This document shows positions 43,641 to 52,437 of a stretch of 64,000 nt of DNA, one piece after another. Within the stretch, counting starts at the first letter, position 1; each line of letters starts with the position of its first letter. The stretch is from Bradyrhizobium sp. URHD0069 (lineage in GTDB: Bacteria > Pseudomonadota > Alphaproteobacteria > Rhizobiales > Xanthobacteraceae). The stretch covers positions 1-64,000 of the forward strand of contig NZ_JNIJ01000005.1 of assembly GCF_000701345.1 (NCBI RefSeq). The letters are read 5' to 3'. The notes under the pieces are model-generated. The model ran no database searches, had not been told where the DNA came from, and saw only the letters and a list, made by a program, of their open reading frames with translations. The position numbers and the translations under genes are program-made.

Positions 43641-43663
43641 TTAATTTCGCAGTGCGGAATTAA
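43641..43663. promoter_or_regulatory. candidate IclR operator before the pim-like operon
   Basis: TTAATTTCGC-AGT-GCGGAATTAA: 10-bp arms with one mismatch around a 3-bp centre. It is the only strong palindrome in the IclR/pimF gap and ends 30 bp before the pimF GTG start, where a bound repressor would cover the promoter. Confidence 0.6.
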
Positions 43664-43693
43664 CGAAAAACAGGATAATCCAAGGAGAGCCGC

Positions 43694-45790
43694 GTGAACG
43701 AAGTCGTCAAGCTCGAGCGCCATGACGTGGTCGCGATCGTCACGGTCAACAATCCTCCTGTGAATGCGCTGAGCGCCGCCGTCCGCGGCGGCATTCTCGA
43801 TTGCATCAAGAGCGCAGTCGCCGATCCCGACGTGAAGGCGATCGTTCTGACCTGCGCCGGCCGCACCTTTATCGCCGGCGCCGACATCACCGAATTCGGC
43901 AAGCCGCCGAAGCCTCCGAGTCTGCATGAATTGGTGACCGAGATGGAGAACTCACCGAAACCGATCGTTGCCGCCATTCACGGCACCGCGCTCGGCGGTG
44001 GTCTCGAGGTCGCGCTCGCCTGCCATTTCCGCGTGGCGACAAAGGACGCAAGACTTGGCCTGCCCGAGGTAAAACTCGGCTTGCTGCCGGGGGCCGGCGG
44101 TACGCAGCGCCTGCCGCGCGCGGTCGGTCCCGAACTCGCGGTCAAGATGATCGTCGGCGGCGATCCGATCAGCGCAACAGAGGCGTTGAAGCACGGCCTG
44201 ATCGAGGAAATCGTCGAAGGTCCGGCGTCTGGCGGCGAAGCCTTTGCCCGCAAGGTGCTGGCGGAGAAGCGTCCACTGCGCAGGCTGCGCGACGACGACA
44301 GCAAGCTTGCAGCCGCGAAAGCCGACCGTTCGATCTTCACCAATGCGGTCGCGGCCCTCACCAAGAAAGCGCGCGGGCTGGAAGCGCCGTTTGCCGCGGC
44401 CGACGCGGTCGGCGCTGCAATCGACCTGCCGTTCGATGAAGGCTTGAAGAAGGAACGCGAGGCCTTCCTCAAGCTGATGTCGAGCAATCAGTCGAAGGCG
44501 CAGCGCTACGCCTTCTTCGCCGAGCGCGAGGCGGCCAAGATCGCAGGCGTCCCCGACGGCACCAAGCCGCGCAAGGTCGAGCGGGTCGCCATCATCGGCG
44601 CCGGCACCATGGGCGGTGGCATCGCGATGTCGTTCGCCAATGCCGGTATCCCTGTGACGCTGATCGAAACCGGCGAAGAGCAGCTCAAGCGCGGCATGGG
44701 CGTGATGCAGAAGAATTACGAGGCGACCGCGGCACGCGGCGGCATTCCTGCCGACGCGCCCGCCCAGCGCATGGGCCTGATCAACGGCGTGGTCGGGCTT
44801 GAGAACGTCAAGGACGCGGATCTGATTATCGAAGCGGTGTTCGAGACCATGGCGATCAAGAAGGAGGTCTTCGGGGCGCTGGAGAAATACGCCAAGCCTG
44901 GCGCGGTGCTCGCCAGCAACACCTCCTATCTCAATATCGATGAAATCGCGAAGGTGACGAGCCGTCCGCAGGACGTGCTCGGCATGCACTTCTTCAGCCC
45001 GGCGAACGTCATGAAGCTGTGCGAGATCGTGCGTGCCGCAAAGACCGCGCCGGACGCGCTGACGACCGCGGTGGCGGTGGCGCGCAAGATCGCCAAGGTG
45101 CCGGCGGTGGTCGGGGTCTGCGACGGTTTCGTCGGCAATCGCATGCTGGCGCAGCGCGGCAAGCAGGCGGAGAAACTCTTGTTCGAAGGCGCGCTGCCGC
45201 AGCAGGTCGACGCGGTCGTCACCAAGTTCGGCATGCCGATGGGTCCGTTCGCGATGGGCGATCTCGCCGGCCTCGATATCGGCTGGCGCTCCCGCAAGGA
45301 CCGCGGCATCAAGTCGGAGATCGCCGACGCGCTGTGCGAAGCCGGCCGGTTCGGCCAGAAGACCGGCAAAGGCTACTACAAATATGAGAGCGGTTCGCGC
45401 GCGCCGCTGCCCGATCCGGAAGTCGAGAAGCTGATCGACGAAACCCTGCAGCGGCTCGGCCGCAAGCGCCGCGTCGTCAGCGACGACGAAATCCTCGAGC
45501 GCATGATGTATCCGATGATCAACGAGGGCGCGCGGATCCTCGAAGAAAAGGTTGCGGCACGTCCGGGCGATATCGATGTGATCTGGCTCTATGGCTATGG
45601 CTGGCCGATCTATCGCGGCGGCCCGATGTATTATGCCGATCACGTCGGCCTCAAGCACATCGCCGACCGGCTGTCGTTCTACGCCAAGGAGACCAACGAC
45701 CCCTCACTCGAACCGGCGCCGCTGCTCAAGCGGCTGGCGGCCGAAGGCAAGACTTTCGCGTCGCTGGCGCAGACGGCGAAAGCGGCTTGA
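43694..45790 (+). CDS. pimF: bifunctional enoyl-CoA hydratase/3-hydroxyacyl-CoA dehydrogenase, PimF-like
   Basis: A 698-residue multifunctional beta-oxidation protein starting at GTG 43694 behind AAGGAGAG. Residues 1-190 form the crotonase domain with both catalytic glutamates (GGGLEVALACHF and LGLPEVKLGLLPGAGGTQRLPRAVG) and the oxyanion segment AGADITEFG. The NAD domain VAIIGAGTMGGGIAMSFANAGIPVTLIE starts near residue 297, followed by NTSYLNIDEIA, MHFFSPANVMKLCEIV and GVCDGFVGNRM. The C-terminal repeat ends with YGYGWPIYRGGPMYYADHVGL. It hydrates trans-2-enoyl-CoA and oxidises the 3-hydroxy product. Gene order with ligase, thiolase and two dehydrogenases matches the pimFABCD operon of R. palustris (dicarboxylic acid degradation). 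Confidence 0.9.
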   Translation: MNEVVKLERHDVVAIVTVNNPPVNALSAAVRGGILDCIKSAVADPDVKAIVLTCAGRTFIAGADITEFGKPPKPPSLHELVTEMENSPKPIVAAIHGTALGGGLEVALACHFRVATKDARLGLPEVKLGLLPGAGGTQRLPRAVGPELAVKMIVGGDPISATEALKHGLIEEIVEGPASGGEAFARKVLAEKRPLRRLRDDDSKLAAAKADRSIFTNAVAALTKKARGLEAPFAAADAVGAAIDLPFDEGLKKEREAFLKLMSSNQSKAQRYAFFAEREAAKIAGVPDGTKPRKVERVAIIGAGTMGGGIAMSFANAGIPVTLIETGEEQLKRGMGVMQKNYEATAARGGIPADAPAQRMGLINGVVGLENVKDADLIIEAVFETMAIKKEVFGALEKYAKPGAVLASNTSYLNIDEIAKVTSRPQDVLGMHFFSPANVMKLCEIVRAAKTAPDALTTAVAVARKIAKVPAVVGVCDGFVGNRMLAQRGKQAEKLLFEGALPQQVDAVVTKFGMPMGPFAMGDLAGLDIGWRSRKDRGIKSEIADALCEAGRFGQKTGKGYYKYESGSRAPLPDPEVEKLIDETLQRLGRKRRVVSDDEILERMMYPMINEGARILEEKVAARPGDIDVIWLYGYGWPIYRGGPMYYADHVGLKHIADRLSFYAKETNDPSLEPAPLLKRLAAEGKTFASLAQTAKAA

Positions 45791-45831
45791 TGGTGATTGG
45801 CCGGATGTGCTTTGGCTCGTACCCCAACGTA

Positions 45832-45948
45832 TCGTCCCTGCGAACGCAGGGACCCATACCGCGTGGTTTCGGGTTTGGGCACGCTGGCAGACGCCCTTTT
45901 TCAATATCGAGGTCAGGGGTTATGGGTCCCTGCGTTCGCAGGGAAGAC
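45832..45948. repeat. palindromic repeat family A, paired hairpins
   Basis: TCGTCCCTGCGAACGCAGGG...ACCCATACCGCG at the left and GGTTATGGGTCCCTGCG...GGAAGACC at the right, in the gap between the pimF- and pimA-like genes. Confidence 0.85.
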
Positions 45949-45989
45949 CCACCGAAAGGTGGTGACGGGCTTGGCTTGCAGGAAACCCC

Positions 45990-47684
45990 ATGACCCATCC
46001 CGGCGAAAAATTCTATCCGGAAGGCGTCCACTGGGACGATCCGATCGCGCGCGGCACGTTGCCCGATCTCATGTCGGAGGCAGCCGCCGAATACGGCGCG
46101 CGCCCGGCGATCGAATTCCGCGACCGTCCTATCGGGTATGCGGAGCTGGAAGCGATGGTCGAGGTTGCCGCCTCCGCGTTCCTGCGCGCCGGCTACGGCA
46201 AGAACGCCTCGGTGGCGCTGTTCCTCGGTAATTCGCCCGATCATCCCGTGAACTTCTTCGGCGCGCTGAAAGCCGGCGCCCGCGTGGTGCATCTTTCCCC
46301 GCTCGACGGCGAACGCGCGCTCTCGCACAAGTTAAGCGACAGCGGCGCGCGCATTCTCGTCACCAGCGATCTCGCGGCGCTGTTGCCGATGGCGCTGAAG
46401 TTCCTCGAGAAGGGCCTGCTCGATCGCCTGGTCGTCTGCGAGGACGATGATTGGGGCGCGGTCGGCAATCCGCACACGCCGATCCCGAATAATCCGGCGA
46501 TCGTCACCTTCAAGCAATTCGTCGACGGCGCAACCAGGCCTGAGCGGTGGCCGTCGATCACTGTCGATGACGTTGCGCTGCTGCAATACACCGGCGGCAC
46601 CACCGGCCTGCCCAAGGGCGCCATGCTGAGCCATGGCAATCTGACCTCCGCGGTATCGATCTATGATGTCTGGGGCAAGGCGGCGCGGGCCAAACGCGAT
46701 GCCATCGAGCGCGTGATCTGCGTGCTGCCGCTGTTTCATATCTACGCGCTCACCGTGATCCTGCTGCGCAGCCTGGCGCGCGGCGACCTGATCTCGTTGC
46801 ACCAGCGCTTCGACGTCGAAGCCGTGATGCGCGATATCGAGGTCAAGCGGGCGACAGCGTTTCCGGGCGTCCCCACCATGTGGATCGCGATTGCAAGCCT
46901 CCCCGATCTGGAAAGCCGCGATCTGTCGTCGCTGGTCAGTTGCGGCTCGGGCGGCGCGCCGCTGCCGGTCGAGGTCGCGAGGATTTTCGAGCGCAAGACC
47001 AACATGAAGCTCAAGAGCGGCTGGGGCATGACCGAGACCTGCTCCCCCGGCACCGGCCATCCCCAGGAGGGACCGGAAAAGCCCGGCTCGATCGGGCTGA
47101 TGCTGCCCGGCATCGAAATGGATGTCGTCGCACTCGACGATCCCACGAGGGTATTGCCGCCGGGCGAAGCCGGCGAAATCCGCATCAAGGGGCCGAACGT
47201 CACCAAGGGCTATTGGAACCGGCCGCAGGAGACCGCGGAGGCTTTTGTCGGCGACCGTTTCCTGACCGGCGACATCGGCTACATGGACAGCGACGGCTAT
47301 TTCTATCTGGTCGATCGCAAGAAGGACATGATCATCTCCGGCGGCTTCAACGTCTATCCGCAGATGATCGAGCAGGCGATCTACGAGCATCCCGCGGTGC
47401 ATGAGGTGATCGTGATCGGCATTCCCGACGATTACCGCGGCGAGGCGGCGAAAGCCTTCGTGAAGCTGCGCGCCGGCGCCAATCCGTTCACCCTGGAAGA
47501 GCTCAAGGCATTCCTCGCCGGCAAGCTCGGCAAGCACGAGATTCCTGCGGCGCTGGATTTCGTCGATGAACTGCCGCGGACGCCCGTCGGCAAACTCTCG
47601 CGCCACGAATTGCGCAACCTGCAGCCCGCGCGGCATCCGGCACAACCCGAACACCAAGAACTCGCCACAGGAGGCCGTTCATGA
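45990..47684 (+). CDS. pimA: dicarboxylate/fatty acid-CoA ligase, PimA-like
   Basis: A 564-residue ANL ligase. The P-loop [24 protein letters not shown] is near residues 192-215, the adenylation motif [15 protein letters not shown] near 347-361, the hinge [33 protein letters not shown] near 427-458, and the catalytic Lys in [13 protein letters not shown] near 535. R. palustris PimA activates C7-C14 dicarboxylic acids and fatty acids, and the same operon position supports that range here. Its stop overlaps the thiolase ATG by 4 bp. Confidence 0.88.
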   Translation: MTHPGEKFYPEGVHWDDPIARGTLPDLMSEAAAEYGARPAIEFRDRPIGYAELEAMVEVAASAFLRAGYGKNASVALFLGNSPDHPVNFFGALKAGARVVHLSPLDGERALSHKLSDSGARILVTSDLAALLPMALKFLEKGLLDRLVVCEDDDWGAVGNPHTPIPNNPAIVTFKQFVDGATRPERWPSITVDDVALLQYTGGTTGLPKGAMLSHGNLTSAVSIYDVWGKAARAKRDAIERVICVLPLFHIYALTVILLRSLARGDLISLHQRFDVEAVMRDIEVKRATAFPGVPTMWIAIASLPDLESRDLSSLVSCGSGGAPLPVEVARIFERKTNMKLKSGWGMTETCSPGTGHPQEGPEKPGSIGLMLPGIEMDVVALDDPTRVLPPGEAGEIRIKGPNVTKGYWNRPQETAEAFVGDRFLTGDIGYMDSDGYFYLVDRKKDMIISGGFNVYPQMIEQAIYEHPAVHEVIVIGIPDDYRGEAAKAFVKLRAGANPFTLEELKAFLAGKLGKHEIPAALDFVDELPRTPVGKLSRHELRNLQPARHPAQPEHQELATGGRS

Positions 47685-48868
47685 CCGACGCCGTTATCGT
47701 CTCCACCGCCCGCACCCCGATCGGCAAGGCCTATCGCGGCGCGCTCAACGCCACCGAAGGCGCGACCCTGCTCGGTCATGCCATCGGTCAGGCGGTCGCC
47801 CGCGCCAGGCTCGACCCGAACGAGATCGAGGATGTGGTGATGGGCTGCGCCATGCAGCAGGGCACAACCGGCGGCAACATCGCCCGCAAGTCGCTGCTCC
47901 GCGCCGGCATTCCGGTGACCGCCGCCGGCACCACCATCGATCGTCAATGCGCCTCCGGCCTGCAGGCGATTGCGCTTGCGGCCCGCTCGGTGCTGTTCGA
48001 CGGCGTCGAGATCGCGGTCGGCGGCGGCGGCGAATCGATCAGCCTGGTGCAGAACGACCACGCCAATAAATTCCACGCCGTCGATCCCGAACTGGTGGCG
48101 ATCAAGAAGGACGTCTACATGCCGATGCTCGACACCGCCGAGACGGTGGCGAAGCGCTACGGCATTTCGCGCCAGCGCCAGGACGAATATTCGCTCGAAA
48201 GCCAGCGCCGCACCGCCGCCGCGCAGCAGGGCGGCAAATTCAACGACGAGCTGGCGCCGATCACGACCAGGATGGGCGTGGCCGACAAGGCCACCGGCGA
48301 GATTTCCCTCAAGGAAGTCACGCTGTCGAAGGATGAAGGTCCGCGGCCGGATACCACCGCCGAAGGCCTCGCAAGCCTGAAGGCGGTGCGCGGCGAAGGT
48401 TTTACCATCACCGCCGGCAACGCCAGCCAGCTTTCCGACGGCGCCAGCGCCAGCGTGATCATGAGCGACAAGCTCGCCGCGCAAAAGGGCCTGAAGCCGC
48501 TCGGCATCTTCCGCGGTTTCGTCTCCGCCGGTTGCGAGCCGGATGAAATGGGCATCGGGCCGGTATTCGCGGTGCCGCGGCTGCTCAAGCGCCACGGTCT
48601 CAAGGTCGAGGACATCGATCTCTGGGAATTGAACGAAGCCTTCGCGGTGCAGGTGATCTATTGCCGCGACAAGCTCGGCATCGATCCCGAGAAGCTCAAC
48701 GTCAACGGCGGCGCGGTTGCGGTCGGCCACCCCTATGGCATGTCGGGCGCGCGCCTCGCCGGCCACGCGCTGATCGAGGGCCGCCGCCGCAAGGCCAAAT
48801 ACGCTGTGGTGACCATGTGCGTCGGCGGCGGCATGGGTGCGGCCGGGTTATTCGAGGTGTTGCAGTAA
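47681..48868 (+). CDS. pimB: acetyl-CoA C-acyltransferase (thiolase), PimB-like
   Basis: A 395-residue thiolase with the nucleophile C90 in [16 protein letters not shown] near 320, [17 protein letters not shown] (His) near 350, and [16 protein letters not shown] (second Cys) at the C-terminus. It completes beta-oxidation of the CoA ester made by the preceding gene, releasing acetyl-CoA. Translationally coupled to the ligase gene. It differs clearly from the thiolase at 1970, for example YGMSGARL against LGGSGTKL. Confidence 0.92.
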   Translation: MTDAVIVSTARTPIGKAYRGALNATEGATLLGHAIGQAVARARLDPNEIEDVVMGCAMQQGTTGGNIARKSLLRAGIPVTAAGTTIDRQCASGLQAIALAARSVLFDGVEIAVGGGGESISLVQNDHANKFHAVDPELVAIKKDVYMPMLDTAETVAKRYGISRQRQDEYSLESQRRTAAAQQGGKFNDELAPITTRMGVADKATGEISLKEVTLSKDEGPRPDTTAEGLASLKAVRGEGFTITAGNASQLSDGASASVIMSDKLAAQKGLKPLGIFRGFVSAGCEPDEMGIGPVFAVPRLLKRHGLKVEDIDLWELNEAFAVQVIYCRDKLGIDPEKLNVNGGAVAVGHPYGMSGARLAGHALIEGRRRKAKYAVVTMCVGGGMGAAGLFEVLQ

Positions 48869-48874
48869 TTTGGT

Positions 48875-49013
48875 GTCGTCCCCGCCTGGTGCGCAATTGC
48901 GCACTTGGCGCGGGGACCCATAGTCATCGGCCGTGGTGGGTAGCAAACGGCGTCTACCACGGTGCCAAAAAGCGAGACCTCGCGGTATGGGTCCCCGCGT
49001 TCGCGGTGACGGC
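48875..49013. repeat. palindromic repeat family A with inserted stem
   Basis: GTCGTCCCCGC and GCGGGGACCCATA at the left are separated by an extra 20-bp stem (TGGTGCGCAATTGCGCACTTGG-like), and the right arm TATGGGTCCCCGCGTTCGCGGTGACGGC is degenerate. A diverged family member. Confidence 0.75.
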
Positions 49014-49073
49014 GTAAGGAAAAAGAGATCGCGGCAATTGAGAATCTAATTCATTCGCTCACAGGAGGATCCG

Positions 49074-50264
49074 ATGGATCTCAGCTTCAGCAAGGAAGAA
49101 GTGGCGTTTCGTGACGAAGTGCGAGCCTTCTTCAGGGACAACGTGCCGTCCTCGACGCGGCAGAAACTGCAGGAGGGCCGGCATCTCGGCAAGCAGGAGA
49201 TGGTCGATTGGTGGCGCATCCTCAACAAGAAGGGCTGGGGCGTGTCGCACTGGCCGAAGGAATATGGCGGCACCGGCTGGAGCTCGGTTCAGCATTACAT
49301 CTTCAACGAGGAATTGCAGATGGCGCCGGCGCCGGCGCCGCTCGCCTTCGGCGTCAGCATGGTCGGCCCGGTCATCTACACCTTCGGCAACGAGGCGCAG
49401 AAGAAGTACTATCTGCCGCGGATCGCCAATGTCGATGACTGGTGGTGCCAGGGTTTCTCCGAGCCGGGCTCGGGCTCCGATCTCGCCTCGCTCAAGACCA
49501 AGGCCGAGCGCAAGGGTGACAAATATATCGTCAACGGCCAGAAGACCTGGACCACGCTGGCCCAGCATGCGGACATGGTCTTCTGCCTGTGCCGCACCGA
49601 TCCGGCCGCGAAGAAGCAGACCGGCATTTCCTTCATCCTGATCGACATGAAGTCGAAGGGCATCACGGTGCGCCCGATCCAGACCATCGATGGCGGCCAC
49701 GAGGTCAACGAAGTGTTCTTCGACGACGTCGAGGTGCCGCTCGAAAATCTGGTCGGCGAGGAAAACAAGGGCTGGGATTACGCGAAATTCCTGCTCGGCA
49801 ACGAGCGCACCGGGATCGCGCGGGTCGGCGTTTCCAAGGAGCGGATTCGCCGCATCAAGGAACTGGCGTCGAAGATCGAGTCCGGCGGCAAGCCGGTGCT
49901 GGAGGATGTGAAATTCCGCGAGAAGCTCGCCGAGGTCGAGATCGAGCTGAAGGCGCTCGAGCTGACGCAGCTTCGCGTCGTCGCCGACGAAGGCAACCAT
50001 GGCAAGGGCAAGCCCAACCCGGCGTCCTCGGTGTTGAAGATCAAGGGCTCGGAAATCCAGCAGGCCACCACCGAGCTGTTGATGGAAGTGATCGGCCCGT
50101 TCGCCGCGCCTTATGACGAGCACGGCGATGACGGCAGCAACGAAGCGATGGAATGGACCGCACAGATCGCGCCGAGCTATTTCAACAACCGCAAGGTCTC
50201 GATCTACGGCGGCTCCAACGAGATCCAGCGCAACATCATCACCAAGGCCGTGCTGGGGTTGTGA
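49074..50264 (+). CDS. pimC: acyl-CoA dehydrogenase large partner, PimC-like
   Basis: A 396-residue acyl-CoA dehydrogenase (MDLSFSKEEVAFRDEVRAFFRDNVP) with an AGGAGG ribosome site at 49063. Motifs: GWGVSHWPKEYGGTGW near 60-75, WWCQGFSEPGSGSDLASLKTKAERKGDKYIVNGQKTWTTLAQHADMVFCLCRTDP near 122-177, and the C-terminal SIYGGSNEIQRNIITKAVLGL, whose EIQ motif follows the FAD-binding GG. It pairs with the smaller enzyme encoded next, as PimC and PimD do. The first beta-oxidation step, forming the trans-2-enoyl-CoA, is its expected reaction. Confidence 0.92.
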   Translation: MDLSFSKEEVAFRDEVRAFFRDNVPSSTRQKLQEGRHLGKQEMVDWWRILNKKGWGVSHWPKEYGGTGWSSVQHYIFNEELQMAPAPAPLAFGVSMVGPVIYTFGNEAQKKYYLPRIANVDDWWCQGFSEPGSGSDLASLKTKAERKGDKYIVNGQKTWTTLAQHADMVFCLCRTDPAAKKQTGISFILIDMKSKGITVRPIQTIDGGHEVNEVFFDDVEVPLENLVGEENKGWDYAKFLLGNERTGIARVGVSKERIRRIKELASKIESGGKPVLEDVKFREKLAEVEIELKALELTQLRVVADEGNHGKGKPNPASSVLKIKGSEIQQATTELLMEVIGPFAAPYDEHGDDGSNEAMEWTAQIAPSYFNNRKVSIYGGSNEIQRNIITKAVLGL

Positions 50265-50290
50265 TAGACGGAGCGCAATAACAACAGCTC

Positions 50291-50386
50291 GTCGTCCCCG
50301 CGAAGGCGGGGACCCAGTACGCCGCGGGGGTCATGTTTTGCTCGGGCGCCTGCGATTACTGGATCCCCGCTTTCGCGGGGATGACG
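50291..50386. repeat. palindromic repeat family A, compact copy
   Basis: GTCGTCCCCGCGAAGGCGGGG...ACCCAGTACGCC and ACTGGATCCCCGCTTTCGCGGGGATGACG. It lies between the paired dehydrogenase genes. Confidence 0.8.
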
Positions 50387-50451
50387 ATGGAATATCGGGC
50401 AACCGCAGGGGCAACAGCATTGCCCGCGTTGAATTCTGGAGAGACGGTAAA

Positions 50452-51594
50452 ATGGATTTTGATCTGTCGGAGGAGCAGCGGCTTCTCAAGGAAAGCGTCG
50501 ACGGCCTGCTGGGCAGCTCCTACGATTTCGAGCAGCGCAAGAAATACATGGCGGAGCAGGGCGGCTGGAGCAAAACCGTCTGGAACAAGCTCGCCGAGCA
50601 GGGCCTGCTTGGGCTGCCGTTCTCCGAAGACGACGGCGGTTTCGGCGCCGGCGCGGTCGAGACGATGATCGTGATGGAGGCGCTCGGCAAGGCGCTGGTG
50701 GTGGAGCCTTATCTGGCGACGGTCGTGATCGGCGGCGGTTTTCTGCGCCGCGGCGGCTCGGCCGGGCAGAAGGCGGCGCACATCCCTTCGATCATCGACG
50801 GCAGCAAGACGCTTGCGTTCGCGCAGCTTGAGAAGAATTCGCGCTACGATCTTGGCGATGTTTCGAGCTCGGCCAAGAAAAAAAGCGGGGGTTACGTGAT
50901 CGACGGCGAGAAGTTCGTCGTGCTCAACGGCGAAAGCGCCGACACATTGATCGTGACCGCGCGCACCAAGGGCGGCCAGCGCGACACCGGCGGCATCGGC
51001 GTGTTCCTGGTGCCCGGCAACGCCAAGGGCGTCGCCAGGAAGGGCTATCCGACCCAGGACGGCCTGCATGCGGCCGACATCACTTTCACCGGCGTCGAGG
51101 TGGGCGCCGACGCCGCGATCGGCGACCCCGAGAACGCCTTGCCGCTGATCGAGCGCGTGGTCGATGACGCCCGCAGCGCGATCTGCGCCGAAGCGGTCGG
51201 CATCATGGATGAATCGCTCAAGACCACCGTCGAATATCTCAAGACCCGCACCCAATTCGGCGTGCCGATCGGCAGCTTTCAGACCCTGCAGCACCGCGCC
51301 GCCGATATGTTCGTCGCCCTGGAGCAGGCCCGCAGCATGTCGATGTTCGCGACCATGGCCTCCGATTTCGACGATGCCAAAGAGCGCGCCACCGCGATAG
51401 CGGCGGCGAAAGTGCAGGTCGGCAAATCGGGCAAGTTCATCGGCCAGCAGTCGATCCAGCTGCATGGCGGCATCGGCATGACCATGGAGGTCAAGATCGG
51501 CCACCATTTCAAGCGGCTGACCATGATCGAGAACACCTTCGGCGACACCGACTATCACCTGCGCCGCGTCACCAACAGCGGCGGGTTGATGTAG
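50452..51594 (+). CDS. pimD: acyl-CoA dehydrogenase small partner, PimD-like
   Basis: ATG 50452 (MDFDLSEEQRLLKESVDGLLGSSYDFEQRKKYM) gives 380 residues; the longer frame starts inside the preceding gene. The middle domain departs from the classic SEPxAGSD motif (LAFAQLEKNSRYDLGDVSSSAKKKSGGYVIDGEKFVVLNGE). The C-terminal domain carries EYLKTRTQFGVPIGSFQTLQHRAADMFVALEQARSM and QLHGGIGMTMEVKIGHHFKRL. This is the pattern of the partner subunit in heteromeric acyl-CoA dehydrogenases. Last intact gene of the operon; a dehydrogenase remnant follows about 340 bp later. Confidence 0.9.
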   Translation: MDFDLSEEQRLLKESVDGLLGSSYDFEQRKKYMAEQGGWSKTVWNKLAEQGLLGLPFSEDDGGFGAGAVETMIVMEALGKALVVEPYLATVVIGGGFLRRGGSAGQKAAHIPSIIDGSKTLAFAQLEKNSRYDLGDVSSSAKKKSGGYVIDGEKFVVLNGESADTLIVTARTKGGQRDTGGIGVFLVPGNAKGVARKGYPTQDGLHAADITFTGVEVGADAAIGDPENALPLIERVVDDARSAICAEAVGIMDESLKTTVEYLKTRTQFGVPIGSFQTLQHRAADMFVALEQARSMSMFATMASDFDDAKERATAIAAAKVQVGKSGKFIGQQSIQLHGGIGMTMEVKIGHHFKRLTMIENTFGDTDYHLRRVTNSGGLM

Positions 51595-51603
51595 CCCGCA
51601 ATG

Positions 51604-51683
51604 TCATTCCGGGGCGATGCGAAGCGTCGAACCCGGAATCTCGAGATTCCGGGTCTGATCCTTCGGACCATCCCGGAATGACG
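51604..51683. repeat. palindromic repeat family B (GTCATTCCGGGGC type)
   Basis: GTCATTCCGGGGCGATGCG...CGAACCCGGAATC paired with GATTCCGGGT...CATCCCGGAATGACG directly behind the pimD stop, in terminator position. A related copy is at 63709-63805. Confidence 0.8.
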
Positions 51684-51761
51684 AGGGACCGGCGCGCGCC
51701 AGCGCGAACCCGGCGCTCCGTCATTGCGAATTTCCTCGATGTCGTCCGCGCATATCCCCTC

Positions 51762-51939
51762 GTTGTCGTCCCTGCGAACGCAGGGACCCATACCGCGTTG
51801 TGCCCTCGACTAAGACGAGGTGGCCGACGCTCTTCGCAAACCTGACGCTGGTGGCTATGGGTCCCTGCGTTCGCAGGGACGACGCCCGCATATTGACCTT
51901 CGTCGCTCAACCCGTTGCCTTACCCGCAACTCCACACGA
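51762..51939. repeat. long direct repeat, copy 1
   Basis: 178 bp that align end to end with 52215-52413. The only gap is a 21-bp insertion in copy 2 at the end of the shared hairpin element, and the rest differs at scattered positions. It contains a complete family A hairpin pair. It ends exactly where the dehydrogenase remnant becomes recognisable. Confidence 0.85.
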
Positions 51940-52049
51940 AGCCCGACGAGATCGCCGGCGCGGTGGCCTATCTCGGCTCCGATGCGTCGACGTTCATGAC
52001 TGGGCAGACCATCGTGGTCGACAGCGGCGTGACCACGGCGGCGGTGTAG
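51930..52049 (+). pseudogene. C-terminal remnant of an SDR family dehydrogenase gene
   Basis: The frame reads LHTKPDEIAGAVAYLGSDAST then FMTGQTIVVDSGVTTAAV and stops at 52047-52049. PDEIAGAVAYLGSDASTFMTGQTIVVDSG is the standard C-terminal end of classical SDR dehydrogenases (the cofactor-site lid and last strand). No start codon, Rossmann loop or catalytic Tyr-Lys is present upstream; instead the sequence changes at about 51939 into the repeat shared with the glpK leader. So about 210 codons have been lost. It probably was the last gene of the pim-like operon or an independent dehydrogenase. Confidence 0.8.
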
Positions 52050-52063
52050 GATTCCTTTTTCCG

Positions 52064-52190
52064 CTCTCCCCTTGTGGGAGAGGGTGGACGCGATGCGCAG
52101 CATCGCGGACGGGTGAGGGGTTTGTCTCCGCGGACAGCGACCCCTCATCCGGCAGCCTTCGGCTGCCACCTTCTCCCACAAGGGGAGAAG
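52064..52190. repeat. palindromic repeat family E (CTCCCCTTGTGGGAG type)
   Basis: CTCTCCCCTTGTGGGAGAGGGTGG at the left, CCACCTTCTCCCACAAGGGGAGAAGG at the right, with GGGTGAGGGG and CCCCTCATCC inside, form a long inverted repeat. A second copy is at 56648-56755. Confidence 0.8.
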
Positions 52191-52214
52191 GAAGAAAGGA
52201 ACGCGCCGCTGTAA

Positions 52215-52413
52215 GTTGTCGTCCCTGCGAACGCAGGGACCCATACCGCGTTGTGCCCTCGATTAAGACGAGGTGGCCGACGCTCTTCGCAAAACTGGCG
52301 CTGGTGGTTATGGGTCCCTGCGTTCGCAGGGACGACCATGGACTTCGCAGGGACGACGCTGGATATTGACCTTCGCCGTTCAATCCGCTTGCCTTGCCCG
52401 CAACACCACACGA
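52215..52413. repeat. long direct repeat, copy 2 (glpK leader)
   Basis: 199 bp matching 51762-51939. It contains the family A hairpin pair, a 21-bp extra piece (CATGGACTTCGCAGGGACGAC) that looks like a small internal duplication, and then sequence running to 24 bp before the glpK ATG. This copy is probably the original and copy 1 the transposed or duplicated one (inference). Confidence 0.85.
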
Positions 52414-52437
52414 CAAACACCTCGGGAAGCAAACGCC

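Noticed and set aside
43952..45658. Long minus-strand frame (568 codons) opposite the pimF-like gene
   Set aside because: Antisense shadow; composition is typical of reverse-frame GC-rich DNA, and the plus strand carries both beta-oxidation domains.
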